Assembly (NCBI GenBank): GCA_035508275.1 | Contig: DATJNI010000016.1 | Location: 22,150 to 86,149 of the forward strand | DNA from: DATJNI01 sp035508275 | GTDB taxonomy: Bacteria; Patescibacteriota; Saccharimonadia; Saccharimonadales; UBA4665 | DNA length: 64,000 bases | Reading direction: 5' to 3' | In this document: positions 47,312 to 56,319 of the stretch, piece by piece | Position numbering within the stretch: position 1 is the stretch's first letter | Layout of the letters: every line of letters begins with the position of its first letter | Made by a program: the position numbers and the translations under genes | The notes under the pieces: model-generated | The model's input: only the letters and a program-made list of their open reading frames with translations | The model's database searches: none | What the model was told of the DNA's origin: nothing

Positions 47312-48319
47312 ATGTTTAAATTTAAACCTCACAAAGCTAGTGGTTTTAACCAAAAGGGCAGTGGTCACACTTCCCTGTTTTATGTTTTAGCCCTTTTAAC
47401 CATCTTTGCTATTATTGGCATCTTTAAGAATGTTGCCTCTCATGCTGATAGCAATATTATTCAGATTAAGTCAGGTTACGCTGGCTATTGTCTGGATGAT
47501 AAAAACTCTCTTGTTGCTAACGGTGCCCCCTTGGATCTGTATAAATGTAACGGCAGCGATGCACAAGGCTGGCAAATAATTGATGCCCAGATTGTCCATA
47601 GCGGGCTTTGTTTAAGCGTTAAAGATAACTCAGTCACAGTTGGTGCAGCAGTGGTACTTGATAGCTGCAGCAATAACGACCCTGGGCAAGTTTGGCTGGT
47701 TGACGATCAAGGACTATATAACCCTAACTCTAGTTTGTGCCTAAGCACCTCTTCGGACGATCCCGGTAGCCGTGTCGTAATTTCTAACTGTTCAGATTTA
47801 GGTCAAAACGAAGAGATCTGGCAAACCAATTGGACAAGCGCCGACTGTCCAGCATCCGGTGAAGGTCAAAAGGTGGCTTGCAGCGCTATTAATGAATGGG
47901 TGTCCTGGCATGAACCTGGTGCGAATCATATGGCCCTGCTGACTAGCTACACCGATGGTGCACCTAACGAGGAGTGGTGTGCAGATTTTGTTTCTTATGT
48001 GTATAAGGAAGCAGGTTTTCCGTTTAAGGGCGGCGAAACTAACGGTTGGGACGAGAATAATGCTAATAACATTGTTAACCGGGGTTTTAACGCCCATGGA
48101 CTTAAGTACCAACCGGTTGTCGGAGACGTCGCTTACTTTAACTACGCCGGTGGGCACGTCGAAATAGTTATCTCTAGCGGCAAGACGCCGACTTTTCTTT
48201 ATGGTAATTCTGCTACCATCGACCCAACCACTGGCAATGGCGATATGGAGTCTAACACCATCACTTCAGTTCAAGGTTTAGGCAGTCTCGTCTATTATAT
48301 GTCGCCAAAGGCTAGTTAA
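47312..48319 (+). CDS. secreted ricin-B lectin plus CHAP-domain enzyme
   Basis: A 335-aa secreted protein. After a basic N-terminus, residues 22-45 form a signal or anchor. Residues about 47-170 make a ricin-type beta-trefoil with QxW-like motifs (QGWQI, GQVWLV, EEIWQT) and paired cysteines, predicted to bind sugar. Residues about 185-330 are a CHAP amidase/endopeptidase: catalytic Cys in EEWCADFVSYVYKEAGF near residue 222 and His in AGGHVEIVI near 279. It may cut peptidoglycan of the cell itself or of a host or prey bacterium. It overlaps the convergent DUF5666-like gene by 8 bp. Confidence 0.9.
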   Translation: MFKFKPHKASGFNQKGSGHTSLFYVLALLTIFAIIGIFKNVASHADSNIIQIKSGYAGYCLDDKNSLVANGAPLDLYKCNGSDAQGWQIIDAQIVHSGLCLSVKDNSVTVGAAVVLDSCSNNDPGQVWLVDDQGLYNPNSSLCLSTSSDDPGSRVVISNCSDLGQNEEIWQTNWTSADCPASGEGQKVACSAINEWVSWHEPGANHMALLTSYTDGAPNEEWCADFVSYVYKEAGFPFKGGETNGWDENNANNIVNRGFNAHGLKYQPVVGDVAYFNYAGGHVEIVISSGKTPTFLYGNSATIDPTTGNGDMESNTITSVQGLGSLVYYMSPKAS

Positions 48320-48824
48320 CGTTTGAGCCGCTAGTTTGACTGCCAGAGCTAGTATTGCTGCCACTGCTTATGGGGCCACCGCCAAAGCTAGGGTTAAGTA
48401 GAATAGTTGATGCCTCAGAAGTGTTTGAGGTGTTTTCAATTATGAAGACCGTGTCGCCGGTCTTAATGTCGCTTGCAGAAACGCTTTGACCATTATCTGT
48501 AATCTGTGTTGAAGAGGTAATAGCTAAAGTCGTGTTAGAGTTGTTGAACCGGCTGGTTACTGTAATGGAGTTTGAGGTAATAGCTTCAACCGTACCAATA
48601 ACCCTATCCTGGAAATGTCCTCTACCAGGGCCACCAAAACCACTGGAAGCAAATCTGCTGGAGGCTAAGTTGGTATGGTTTTTGCCGTACTGGGTACCGC
48701 CGTAAAAGCTTATGCCTAGAGCAACTATCGCAACAATTACCCAAATAATGGTTTTAGAATTATTTTTCTTAGTTGGTTTTGTGGACATTTTTGTGTGTTG
48801 CTCTCCTGAAATATATTGTTCCAT
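48312..48824 (-). CDS. membrane-anchored DUF5666-like protein
   Basis: A 170-aa protein with one membrane segment (near residues 25-45), a Gly-rich linker, and a beta-rich external domain GTVEAITSNSITVTS near residue 77 followed by SASDIKTGDTVFII, the pattern of DUF5666/OB-like domains. The C-terminus is a Ser/Gly tail. Start at 48824, though ATG of MSTKPTKK twelve codons later is possible; AGGAGAG precedes the first. It is the first gene of the cluster with the MacB-like transporter 8 bp downstream, so it may be an accessory extracytoplasmic protein of that transporter. Confidence 0.75.
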   Translation of the reverse strand: MEQYISGEQHTKMSTKPTKKNNSKTIIWVIVAIVALGISFYGGTQYGKNHTNLASSRFASSGFGGPGRGHFQDRVIGTVEAITSNSITVTSRFNNSNTTLAITSSTQITDNGQSVSASDIKTGDTVFIIENTSNTSEASTILLNPSFGGGPISSGSNTSSGSQTSGSNVN

Positions 48825-48832
48825 AGTCTCTC

Positions 48833-49504
48833 CTACTTCTTTACTAACTTGCCGTCTTGAAGGCGAAATACTTTGTCGGTCTTACCAGCTATGGCTAGAT
48901 CGTGAGTAACAACAATAACTGTAGTCTTCTCGCTCTTAGATAAACTGTGCAGTAAATCGAAGATGAGTTCGCCGGTCTGTGAGTCGAGATTACCAGTTGG
49001 CTCATCGGCCAGGATCAACTTTGGTTTGTTAGCTAAAGCCCTGGCAATAGCTACTCGCTGCTGCTCACCACCGGATAGTCTGGTTGGTTTTCTTAAGTGC
49101 TTCTCAGCCGTTAAGCCAACCTGCTCAAGTAGCTTCTCAGCTCTTTCTTGCCTTTGCCTTTTGCTAATGCCAACAAATTCCATAGGCAGCATAACGTTTT
49201 CTTTGGCAGTTAAGTTTGGTACTAGATTGTAGCTTTGGAAAACAAAGCCTATTTTCTCGGCACGGTATTTTATTAGACCACTGTCGTGAAGCTTAGTTAT
49301 GTCCACTTTGTCGACGTCTATTGTTCCACTGGTTGGTTTATCTAGAGCACCAAGTAAACTGAGTAGGGTTGTCTTACCACTGCCACTCCTGCCGACAATT
49401 GAAGCGAACTCGCCGTCCTTTATCGTAAAGCTAACGTCATTCACGGCCATTACGACCATGTCGCCTGAACGGAAGTTTTTCTTAAGATTAGTTACTTTCA
49501 ACAT
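48833..49504 (-). CDS. ABC transporter ATP-binding protein (MacB/LolD type)
   Basis: A 223-aa ABC ATPase with Walker A GRSGSGKTTLL near residue 39, Q-loop VFQSYNLVPNLTA, ABC signature RLSGGEQQRVAIARA near residue 143, Walker B LILADEPTGNLDS and H-loop VVTHD. Sequence and partner (an FtsX-like permease encoded just upstream with a 1-bp overlap) place it in the MacB/LolD family of mechanotransmission transporters, which move lipoproteins, peptides or drugs at the cell surface. It is followed on the minus strand by the convergent-end genes. Confidence 0.94.
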   Translation of the reverse strand: MLKVTNLKKNFRSGDMVVMAVNDVSFTIKDGEFASIVGRSGSGKTTLLSLLGALDKPTSGTIDVDKVDITKLHDSGLIKYRAEKIGFVFQSYNLVPNLTAKENVMLPMEFVGISKRQRQERAEKLLEQVGLTAEKHLRKPTRLSGGEQQRVAIARALANKPKLILADEPTGNLDSQTGELIFDLLHSLSKSEKTTVIVVTHDLAIAGKTDKVFRLQDGKLVKK

Positions 49505-50904
49505 TATTCGCTCCTTAGTACTTCCGCCGGTCTTACCTTAGCTATTAGAAATGATACGGCACCGCTGCCAGCAATGGCGATAACAAGCGCAGCCGCTATT
49601 CCGTAAAAGATAATACTGTAGCCAACCGCTGAGTGTATGTTAGTAAAGTTGTCTCTGGCAAAACCGAATACACCTCTTCCGCCACTAACAAAGTGTGAGC
49701 CACCACCCCCTCCGCCGCCAAAGCCGCCTGGCCTAAAGCTAGTCGAAGTTGAAGTAGAAGTATTGTTAACAAGTAGCTTTGTAATTGGGTTGCCACCTAA
49801 AGCGCCTAGTAAAATACCGATGACCGCACCCATGAGTGTTAGGGTAACGGCTTCAGTCATGAACTGGCCAACAATTTTAGAGTTGCTACCGCCTATGGCT
49901 TTTAGTACGCCAATCTCTCTGGTTCTTTCCCTGGCAATCATGACCATGGTGAGAAGGATTATTACGCTGCCGGCAATTAGGGCACCAATTAAGCTATAGA
50001 TTGAAATACTCTTAACTGAGTTGAGAGGTTGGACAGTGTTATTAGCTTCAGCGACTGAGCTGACAACGTCGGCTGAGGATCCGAGGGTGTTCTTTATTTC
50101 GTTTGTAGCCGTCGATAGGTTATCTAGGCTGTCGACAGTTGCCGTAGCACTAGTTACGTCACCAGTCTGGCCACTCAAGCGCTGCTCGGTTGGCAATGAT
50201 ACTAACACAGCATTGGCGCTTTGCTGAGTAGAGGAGGAAGACGTAAATATACCTGCAACAGTTAGCGTCTGGTCGTAGGCAGTAAAGGTGGAGCCAACTT
50301 TAAGATTATTTTTATTGGCCATCTTTTGCGACACCAGAGCATTGTTAGCGTCCTCACTGCCGTTAATGTTATTGCCGCTAACTATATTTAGGCTTTCACC
50401 ATTAATGCTTGATGTGTCATTTGTGCCAATAATGCTAATAGGCAAGGAAAAGTTCGTGGGTAAACTGCCGCCACCGGCTATAAATAAGTGTGGTCCCCCA
50501 CCACCATTACCGTTAAGGTTAAGTGTGACAGGTGAAGTTAGGCTGGTCTGGTTATTTGTTGAAGAAGATTGGCCGCCGAAGCTAGGAGTGGATGAACCAA
50601 TAGTGGTTAGGCGATCAGTTAGGTTTTCTTGTACGCCTGTAACATGAGGTAGACTTGATACTTTATTTAGCTCGCTGGTCGTCAGTGAGTTATTGACTGA
50701 ACTAAAGCCGCTAAAACCGGCCGGCGAAATTGTTACTGTATTACCGACATTAGCTTTAACGTTATTTATTTTATCTGTGACGGCTTTATTAGCGACAAGC
50801 ATAGCTAAAGCCAGACCCATGCTGAGACCTAGTATCACGACGATGGACAGAGTTCTGACTTTGTTTCTGAAAGCGTTTCTGACGCCCCGGCTGACTGGAT
50901 TCAC
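49504..50904 (-). CDS. MacB/FtsX-family ABC permease
   Basis: A 466-aa permease with the FtsX layout: one N-terminal membrane helix (about 18-40), a large external MacB-like core (45-290), then three membrane helices (about 295-320, 348-368 and 428-455). MIARERTREIGVLKAIGGS near residue 322 is the conserved FtsX coupling motif. Unusually, the loop between the last two helices carries a glycine run (FGGGGGGGSHF) of about 30 Gly-rich residues. GTG start with AAGGAAG before it. It pairs with the ATPase by a 1-bp overlap. Confidence 0.92.
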   Translation of the reverse strand: MNPVSRGVRNAFRNKVRTLSIVVILGLSMGLALAMLVANKAVTDKINNVKANVGNTVTISPAGFSGFSSVNNSLTTSELNKVSSLPHVTGVQENLTDRLTTIGSSTPSFGGQSSSTNNQTSLTSPVTLNLNGNGGGGPHLFIAGGGSLPTNFSLPISIIGTNDTSSINGESLNIVSGNNINGSEDANNALVSQKMANKNNLKVGSTFTAYDQTLTVAGIFTSSSSTQQSANAVLVSLPTEQRLSGQTGDVTSATATVDSLDNLSTATNEIKNTLGSSADVVSSVAEANNTVQPLNSVKSISIYSLIGALIAGSVIILLTMVMIARERTREIGVLKAIGGSNSKIVGQFMTEAVTLTLMGAVIGILLGALGGNPITKLLVNNTSTSTSTSFRPGGFGGGGGGGSHFVSGGRGVFGFARDNFTNIHSAVGYSIIFYGIAAALVIAIAGSGAVSFLIAKVRPAEVLRSE

Positions 50905-50988
50905 TTAAGCTTCCTTAGTGTTATGTTACTAACGAGGAAGATACTCGTTGTTGCTTAGTTAAAGCTGAAAAGTTCTTATCTTATGCTT

Positions 50989-52614
50989 TTACTCTCCCGC
51001 TAGGTCGCGGGAATTAAAGCGGATAAGACCAATTACAAATAGAGCTAATCCTATTAAGGCCAGAGTGTAGTCGGTTCTCCAGTTGGCAGCAACAGCCGGT
51101 GCTAAAGCTACGTTATGGATGATCGAGGTATCAAGTATCCAGTGACTTATATTCAGTCCTGAGCTGACCATCTCTATTAGAAATGACCAACCTATGACTG
51201 CATAGGCGACTACGCTAGTTAGCCTGGGCACAAAGCCAAAAGCAAATACGCCTATACCAAAAGTAAGAATGGCTGGAGCTAGAATGTTAAGGCCGCTCTT
51301 CATAGTAGTACCAAAAGCTATGTGAGCACCTTGAGAGGTAGCGCTTAGGTAGGTAACTAGAGCGGCTACCAATCCGGCAGTAGCTATTACTACTAAAACT
51401 ATACAGGCGCGGTAGCTGAGCCAGGCGTAACGGCGTTGAGGCCTCGTTAAAATATTGTCTAAGTATCCGTCGGCTTCATCTTGACGCATGCGACCAACGG
51501 CGCTAGCAGCATATGCCATAAGGACCAGGATATATATTAAGAACGCAATGCTTAAGAAAGTGTAGTCCAGATTAACGGAGCTAACGTTAGCTAGTTTATG
51601 AAAATATTTGGTAGTGGACGCGGAAGATTGAAGAGCCTGCGAGGCGGTTTTGGTAAGTAATCCATAAAAAACACTCAGTACGGCTGCGGCAGTTATCCAA
51701 ACTAGGGCGTTTTGGTAAGTTAGTCTGATGGAAGCTGGCAAAAGACCGCCGAGCAGCTTTAGCTTGGGTTTGGCATAGGTCTTTTCTTTAATGATGCTGT
51801 CGCCAAGGTCTCGTTTGCCGGCAAAATATATTGCAAGAGCGCATATTGCTAGCGAAAAGACAGCAATTGGCGCTAACCAAATTAGCTTATTGCCAGTTAG
51901 AGACTGGATGTTTTCAATCCACCCTAGGGGCGTTAAGTACCTTAGCCAAGTTATGTTGCTTAGATCGGCCATAGCCCTCATTAGAAAAAAGACTCCAAAG
52001 ATACCACTTGCTAGGCCTAGAGCCTTAGCTCTGGTAGCCATGAGTTGACTGGTTAGTGCGCCAATACTAGCGAAAATAACGGCAGCACTTAGGCAGGTTA
52101 ACGACAGGGATGCGGCATCAGACGTAGAGAAGTTAACCATTTTGTTGTTGCCTAGGATAGTAAAGCCTAGTGTCATGATCACATACAGCACAATGAGGCT
52201 GTAGCCTATGCCAATTAGAGTAGAGCGAGCAGCCCGTTTGGCAGTAGTTTGTCCAGCCAGCATAATTTCGCTTCGTCCGTAGTCCTCATTGCCACGAAAA
52301 GCTTTGGTCGAAACAAAGGCTGCCCAAATGGATAGGACAATAACTACCACACCAATAACGTTCCAGGCGGTGTAGCCAGGGATACTTTGAAGATTGTGCG
52401 GCTGTCCAAGTAAAGCGCTAAGGCCGTTGTTAGAGCCAAAAGTAGCAGCAATCTTTTGCCTGGCTGCTTCGGTGTTATATAACTTGGCGTAGCCTAGTGT
52501 CTTACTAGCAGCATATATGCAGATCACTAATGCCCAAGCTGAGGCCGACTTGTAGGACTGTTTGAAAACAAAACGGGTTATCTGGCTCTTGGCATGAGCG
52601 TAAGTTTTGATCAT
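50989..52614 (-). CDS. ABC transporter permease (ABC-2 type, about 12 TM)
   Basis: A 541-aa polytopic permease with two repeated sets of six hydrophobic helices. RMRQDEADGYLDNILTRPQRR near residue 378 and the matching FRGNEDYGRSEIMLAGQTTAK near residue 107 are the conserved motifs of exporter permeases such as those of actinobacterial multidrug or antibiotic efflux systems. It overlaps the ATPase gene encoded upstream by 4 bp and forms with it a two-gene exporter. Substrate not known. Confidence 0.9.
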   Translation of the reverse strand: MIKTYAHAKSQITRFVFKQSYKSASAWALVICIYAASKTLGYAKLYNTEAARQKIAATFGSNNGLSALLGQPHNLQSIPGYTAWNVIGVVVIVLSIWAAFVSTKAFRGNEDYGRSEIMLAGQTTAKRAARSTLIGIGYSLIVLYVIMTLGFTILGNNKMVNFSTSDAASLSLTCLSAAVIFASIGALTSQLMATRAKALGLASGIFGVFFLMRAMADLSNITWLRYLTPLGWIENIQSLTGNKLIWLAPIAVFSLAICALAIYFAGKRDLGDSIIKEKTYAKPKLKLLGGLLPASIRLTYQNALVWITAAAVLSVFYGLLTKTASQALQSSASTTKYFHKLANVSSVNLDYTFLSIAFLIYILVLMAYAASAVGRMRQDEADGYLDNILTRPQRRYAWLSYRACIVLVVIATAGLVAALVTYLSATSQGAHIAFGTTMKSGLNILAPAILTFGIGVFAFGFVPRLTSVVAYAVIGWSFLIEMVSSGLNISHWILDTSIIHNVALAPAVAANWRTDYTLALIGLALFVIGLIRFNSRDLAGE

Positions 52615-53513
52615 ACTTCTTCGTTTTTTATTTCTTTGTCCCCATAAAGATTTAGAAAAAGCTCTTCCAGGCTTGGTTCGCGGCTAATTAGAGTTTTTGG
52701 TTTGGCTTTAGCTAGCACACTCAGTAGTTCATCGATTGGTCCGCTGACTTGGCAGGATAGCTCATGACCAATTACCTTTACGTTAGATACTCCTTTAACG
52801 TGGGCCACACTGGGTGGTTTTTTGTCGAAGGTAGCTTGGACACTTAGTGCTGAGAGGTGCTTCATTTCACTCAACGTTCCTAGTTCAACTAGCTTGCCTT
52901 GTCTTAGGATACCCACACGGTCACAGAGAGCTTCAACCTCTTCTAAAATATGCGAGGACAGGAAAACGGTTTGGTGGTTGGCTTTAGCTTCGTCAACACT
53001 CAAGCGGAAGGCTTGCTCCATAATTGGGTCTAGTCCGGTGGTTGGTTCGTCCATAATTAACAGATCGGCTCTGGTCATAAAAGAAGCTATAATATTAATC
53101 TTCTGGCGATTACCTTTGGAGTAGGTTCTGACTTTTTTGTTTGGCTCAAATTTGAAGCGCTCTATTAATACTTTCTGATACTTTTCGTCAATTTGTCCTT
53201 GTAGCTTACCTAGAAGGTAGAGAGTTTCTTTGCCGGTTAGATTGGGCCAGAGGCTGGCTTCCCCAGGGATGTAGGAGACTAGTTTGTGAGCCTGCACTTT
53301 GTCTTTTTCACTGTCTAGTCCAAATATCTTGCAAGTTCCGCTGGTTGGTTTTATTAGTCCTAGCATTGCTCTAATGGTAGTAGTCTTACCCGAACCATTT
53401 GGCCCTAAGTAGCCAAATATTTCACCCTTTTTGACGATTAGGTCTAAGTTGTCTAGAGCCTTAACCGAGCCGTAGTGTTTAGTTAGACCATTTGTAGCAA
53501 TCGCGCTGTCCAT
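52611..53513 (-). CDS. ABC transporter ATP-binding protein (drug/export type)
   Basis: A 300-aa ABC ATPase: Walker A GPNGSGKTTTIRAML near residue 38, a signature region TYSKGNRQKINIIASF near residue 134 (YSKGN in place of LSGGQ), Walker B LLIMDEPTTGLDP near 153 and H-loop FLSSHILEE. The C-terminal 80 residues form the extra domain of CcmA/NatA-like exporters. It is the first gene of the pair with the 12-TM permease and has an AGAGGAAGG site before the ATG. Confidence 0.93.
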   Translation of the reverse strand: MDSAIATNGLTKHYGSVKALDNLDLIVKKGEIFGYLGPNGSGKTTTIRAMLGLIKPTSGTCKIFGLDSEKDKVQAHKLVSYIPGEASLWPNLTGKETLYLLGKLQGQIDEKYQKVLIERFKFEPNKKVRTYSKGNRQKINIIASFMTRADLLIMDEPTTGLDPIMEQAFRLSVDEAKANHQTVFLSSHILEEVEALCDRVGILRQGKLVELGTLSEMKHLSALSVQATFDKKPPSVAHVKGVSNVKVIGHELSCQVSGPIDELLSVLAKAKPKTLISREPSLEELFLNLYGDKEIKNEEV

Positions 53514-53649
53514 TATTTTGCCTTCCTCTTAAGTCATATTCTAGCATAAGCACAGGGTTGTATACGGAGATAGGCCGGGTAAAATTTTGTATAGTTGACT
53601 ACTAGTAGCCTAATATATATTGAGACGGTTAATAACTTTAGGAGGATAT

Positions 53650-54243
53650 ATGTTTACTTTGCCAGACCTAGACTACCCTTATGACGGACTTGAGGGATAC
53701 ATTTCTAAAAAAATTATGCAGTTGCATCACGATAAGCACCATCAAACTTATGTAGATAATTTAAATAAAGCGGTGGACGCAGCGCCTCAGCTTAATGGCA
53801 AAACTATTGAAGAATTACTAGTTAACCTCGATGCTGCTCCAGAAGAGGTCCGCATGGCTATTAGGAATCACGGTGGTGGGCATTATAACCACTCGATGTT
53901 TTGGAAGATTATGGCCCCTAAGGCTGGTGGTGAACCAAGCGGTAAGCTTGCAGAAGATTTGAAGGCTAAATATTCATCCTACGAAAGTTTTGTTGAACAG
54001 TTCTCTGAGAAGGCAGTCAAGATCTTTGGGAGTGGTTGGGCTTGGCTAATGCCAGATCTATCGATCGAAACTAGGCCTAACCAAGATAATCCAATTATGG
54101 ACGGTAAGCCTGCGCCAATTTTGGGACTTGACGTTTGGGAACACGCTTACTACCTAGATTACACCTTTAAAAGGCCGGATTATGTTAAGGCCTGGTGGAA
54201 CGTTGTGAACTGGGACGAGGTTGGGAAGCGCTACTCAGCCTGA
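53650..54243 (+). CDS. sodA: Fe/Mn superoxide dismutase
   Basis: A 197-aa superoxide dismutase from the ATG at 53650, preceded by AGGAGG; a longer in-frame reading begins upstream of the ribosome site and is rejected. Metal ligands are visible: LHHDKHHQTY near residue 26 (first His), NHGGGHYNHSMFWKI near residue 77 (second His), and DVWEHAYYLDY near residue 160 (Asp and His). Which metal is preferred cannot be told. It removes superoxide formed by the respiratory oxidase encoded in this window. It is transcribed alone. Confidence 0.96.
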   Translation: MFTLPDLDYPYDGLEGYISKKIMQLHHDKHHQTYVDNLNKAVDAAPQLNGKTIEELLVNLDAAPEEVRMAIRNHGGGHYNHSMFWKIMAPKAGGEPSGKLAEDLKAKYSSYESFVEQFSEKAVKIFGSGWAWLMPDLSIETRPNQDNPIMDGKPAPILGLDVWEHAYYLDYTFKRPDYVKAWWNVVNWDEVGKRYSA

Positions 54244-54273
54244 GAAGTTAAATTTTATCTGTACTTTTATTTA

Positions 54274-54302
54274 TTGACATCTTTGAGCTCATATAATATA
54301 TT
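54274..54302 (+). promoter_or_regulatory. sigma70-type promoter of the response-regulator gene
   Basis: TTGACA (54274-54279) and TATATT (54297-54302) with a 17-bp spacer, giving a leader of about 66 nt before the ATG at 54375. Confidence 0.65.
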
Positions 54303-54374
54303 CGCACTCAAATAAATACAGTTTTTTAATAACTTTTTAATATTTAGTGCGCTAATATCTATTAGTGGAGCGCT

Positions 54375-55103
54375 ATGTCGGTTTTATCTAGGGTACTACT
54401 GGTTGAAAACGACCAAAAAACTGCCAACATACTGGCAATCGCTCTTAAGTCTTCTTTTGAAACAGATATAGCCGTAAGCGCTAAGCAAGCAATATATAAG
54501 TGTGACATCTATAGTTTTGATGTCTTAGTGTTTGATCTCAATATGCCGGATATTTCTGGCATCGACTTTTGCCAGGTCGTTAAACAGCGGGGCGTTAAAG
54601 CCCCGCTTTTATTTTTAGCTAAAGATATTAATGTTCTGGGCAAAATTAAGCTACTAGATAGTGGCGCCAGCGATATCCTAATTAAGCCTTTTAGTTTGGG
54701 TGAGCTTAAGGCCAGACTGCGCGCTGTCTTAAGGCACAGGGATGAATCCCCACGTATTCCGCACCGGGTTAAGGTTGGTGGGCTTGAGATAGATAAGAAT
54801 GATCATACCTTTAAGCGCGAAGGTAAGCTAGTGAGACTAAGAAAGAAAGAGTTTGCTTTGCTTGAGTATCTATTATTCAACGCCAATAAGGTTGTATCTA
54901 GGAATGAGCTGCTTAGTGCTGTCTGGCAAGACAAGGACGAGCTTTGGACTAACACGCTTGATGTGCATATTAAGTATCTTCGAGATAAGCTTGATCGACC
55001 ATTTAAGTTTGGCATCTTAGAAACCGTTCATGGCAGAGGGTATAAGCTTAATCTAAGTAAGCTACGCACAAACAATAAAAAAGCTATTAAAGGACGTGTT
55101 TAA
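54375..55103 (+). CDS. OmpR/PhoB-family response regulator
   Basis: A 242-aa two-domain regulator. The receiver (1-118) has the phospho-acceptor Asp in VLVFDLNMPDISG near residue 55 and the Lys in ILIKPFSLGEL near 102; the acidic pair at the start is reduced (VENDQ). The winged-helix output domain (140-232) has LRKKEFALLEYLLFNANKVVS and TLDVHIKYLRDKLD. No histidine kinase gene is adjacent, so it is an orphan regulator in this window. A strong promoter lies upstream. Confidence 0.92.
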   Translation: MSVLSRVLLVENDQKTANILAIALKSSFETDIAVSAKQAIYKCDIYSFDVLVFDLNMPDISGIDFCQVVKQRGVKAPLLFLAKDINVLGKIKLLDSGASDILIKPFSLGELKARLRAVLRHRDESPRIPHRVKVGGLEIDKNDHTFKREGKLVRLRKKEFALLEYLLFNANKVVSRNELLSAVWQDKDELWTNTLDVHIKYLRDKLDRPFKFGILETVHGRGYKLNLSKLRTNNKKAIKGRV

Positions 55104-55127
55104 CATTTAAGTTGGTCTCTAGTAAAA

Positions 55128-55164
55128 TAGCTTACAAAGCTTATGCCCTGGCTACGGTAAGCTA
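55128..55164 (+). terminator. hairpin between the regulator gene and the next gene
   Basis: TAGCTTAC and GTAAGCTA form a perfect 8-bp stem with a 21-nt loop; a TTTTTT run follows 13 nt later. It may be a weak terminator of the regulator mRNA or a leader element of the next gene. Confidence 0.4.
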
Positions 55165-55198
55165 AAGTTTGTATGTTTTTTAGGAAGGCACAGTAACA

Positions 55199-55645
55199 AT
55201 GGTTAAATCTGCTGTGAAGAGTGGTATGTATGGGTCAGTTTTTGATCTTAGAATTCTGCTGCCAGTTATTGTCGTCCTTATTTTCTGTTTTAGCTACATT
55301 GGTGTGCGATCTCACCGAGGCGATAGCTACGCTACGGTTAATAGCATGACTTCCAAACAGGCTAGCTACTCTAAGGCCAGCGGGCTTGACGCTCTAAAAG
55401 TTATTGCTGTGCCTGACGATGGAGTCAGCGTTTCCAGCTCCGGCACCACAGCAAGCCTACAAAATACACCTTCTTCATCAAGCACTAATAGCACATCGCC
55501 TTCGCAGGGTAATGCAACTACAGATAATTCGCCGCTGCAGGCCTCAAAAACTACAGGCAACCCAGACAACTTTAATATAGCGGTGCCTAGAGCGCCGACT
55601 GTGCCTGTGCATCTGAGCAATAATAAGCCTGACAATAAGTCATAG
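55199..55645 (+). CDS. membrane-anchored Ser/Thr-rich exported protein
   Basis: A 148-aa protein with one membrane helix (near residues 17-38, LRILLPVIVVLIFCFSYIGV) and an external low-complexity tail rich in Ser, Thr, Asn and Pro (residues 75-148). No domain recognised. Such short anchored tails may be surface stalks. It follows the response regulator gene by 95 bp and could be its target or co-transcribed. Its end overlaps the convergent trmD end by 6 bp. Confidence 0.6.
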   Translation: MVKSAVKSGMYGSVFDLRILLPVIVVLIFCFSYIGVRSHRGDSYATVNSMTSKQASYSKASGLDALKVIAVPDDGVSVSSSGTTASLQNTPSSSSTNSTSPSQGNATTDNSPLQASKTTGNPDNFNIAVPRAPTVPVHLSNNKPDNKS

Positions 55646-56278
55646 CGAGTTTTCGCTTCGCCACTTTTCTATTTCCTCATGATGGCCGCTGAGTAGAGTT
55701 TCGGGAACACTAAGTCCCTCAAAGACCTCCGGTCTGGTGTAGTGTGGGTGTTCGATTACGTTTTCGTTCTCGAATGATTCATTCTTCGGCGAAAGTTCGT
55801 TGCCCAGTACACCCGGTAGTAGTCTTACTACCGAGTCAATAATTACCATACTTGGTAGTTCGCCGCCCGTTAAGACGTAGTCACCAATACGAAGTTGTAG
55901 GTCCACCCAATTAACTATTCGCTCGTCGTAACCTTCATAACGTGGACAGATTAGGATCAGTCCAGTTTCTTGAGACAGACTTCTAGCGGTTTTTTGAACA
56001 AAGCTCTTGCCTCTTGGTGTTGGCAAGATTACTTTTGCTTTAGGATTGGTCTGCTTAGCTTTTTCTATGGCGCTAACTACTGGTTCAGGCTTTAGGACCA
56101 TGCCGCTACCGCCACCGTATGGGGTGTCGTCGACTTGTTTTCTGGGGCCCAGACCAAAGTCTCTTAGATTAATTAGCTCGTAGCTGACTAGTCCTTTTTC
56201 TTTGGCAATACCTAGCATGCTAGCTGACAATACGCCTTCAAACATTTCTGGGAACAATGTAATTATTTGTATCTTCAT
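55640..56278 (-). CDS. trmD: tRNA (guanine37-N1)-methyltransferase
   Basis: TrmD methylates G37 of tRNAs for Leu, Pro and Arg to prevent frameshifting. The protein starts at MKIQIITLFPEMF; an in-frame ATG 15 nt upstream would add five residues. Family marks are present: RKQVDDTPYGGGSGMVLKPE near residue 50, CPRYEGYDERIVNWVDLQLR near 110 and the SAM-knot region GDYVLTGGELPSMVIIDSVV near 135. Length (212 aa) is slightly short. It follows the KH protein gene after a 152-bp gap with hairpins, so it may be separately controlled. Confidence 0.95.
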   Translation of the reverse strand: MKIQIITLFPEMFEGVLSASMLGIAKEKGLVSYELINLRDFGLGPRKQVDDTPYGGGSGMVLKPEPVVSAIEKAKQTNPKAKVILPTPRGKSFVQKTARSLSQETGLILICPRYEGYDERIVNWVDLQLRIGDYVLTGGELPSMVIIDSVVRLLPGVLGNELSPKNESFENENVIEHPHYTRPEVFEGLSVPETLLSGHHEEIEKWRSENSL

Positions 56279-56287
56279 TTTAAATAA

Positions 56288-56319
56288 AAACAACCCTAAT
56301 ACAGTTAGAAGGGTTGTTT
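56288..56319 (-). terminator. terminator-like hairpin in the trmD leader
   Basis: AAACAACCCT and AGGGTTGTTT form a 10-bp stem, followed on the minus strand by TTTATTTA just before the trmD ATG. A second hairpin (CTCATCT/AGATGAG) lies upstream of it. The pair looks like an attenuator between the KH gene and trmD. Confidence 0.55.
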
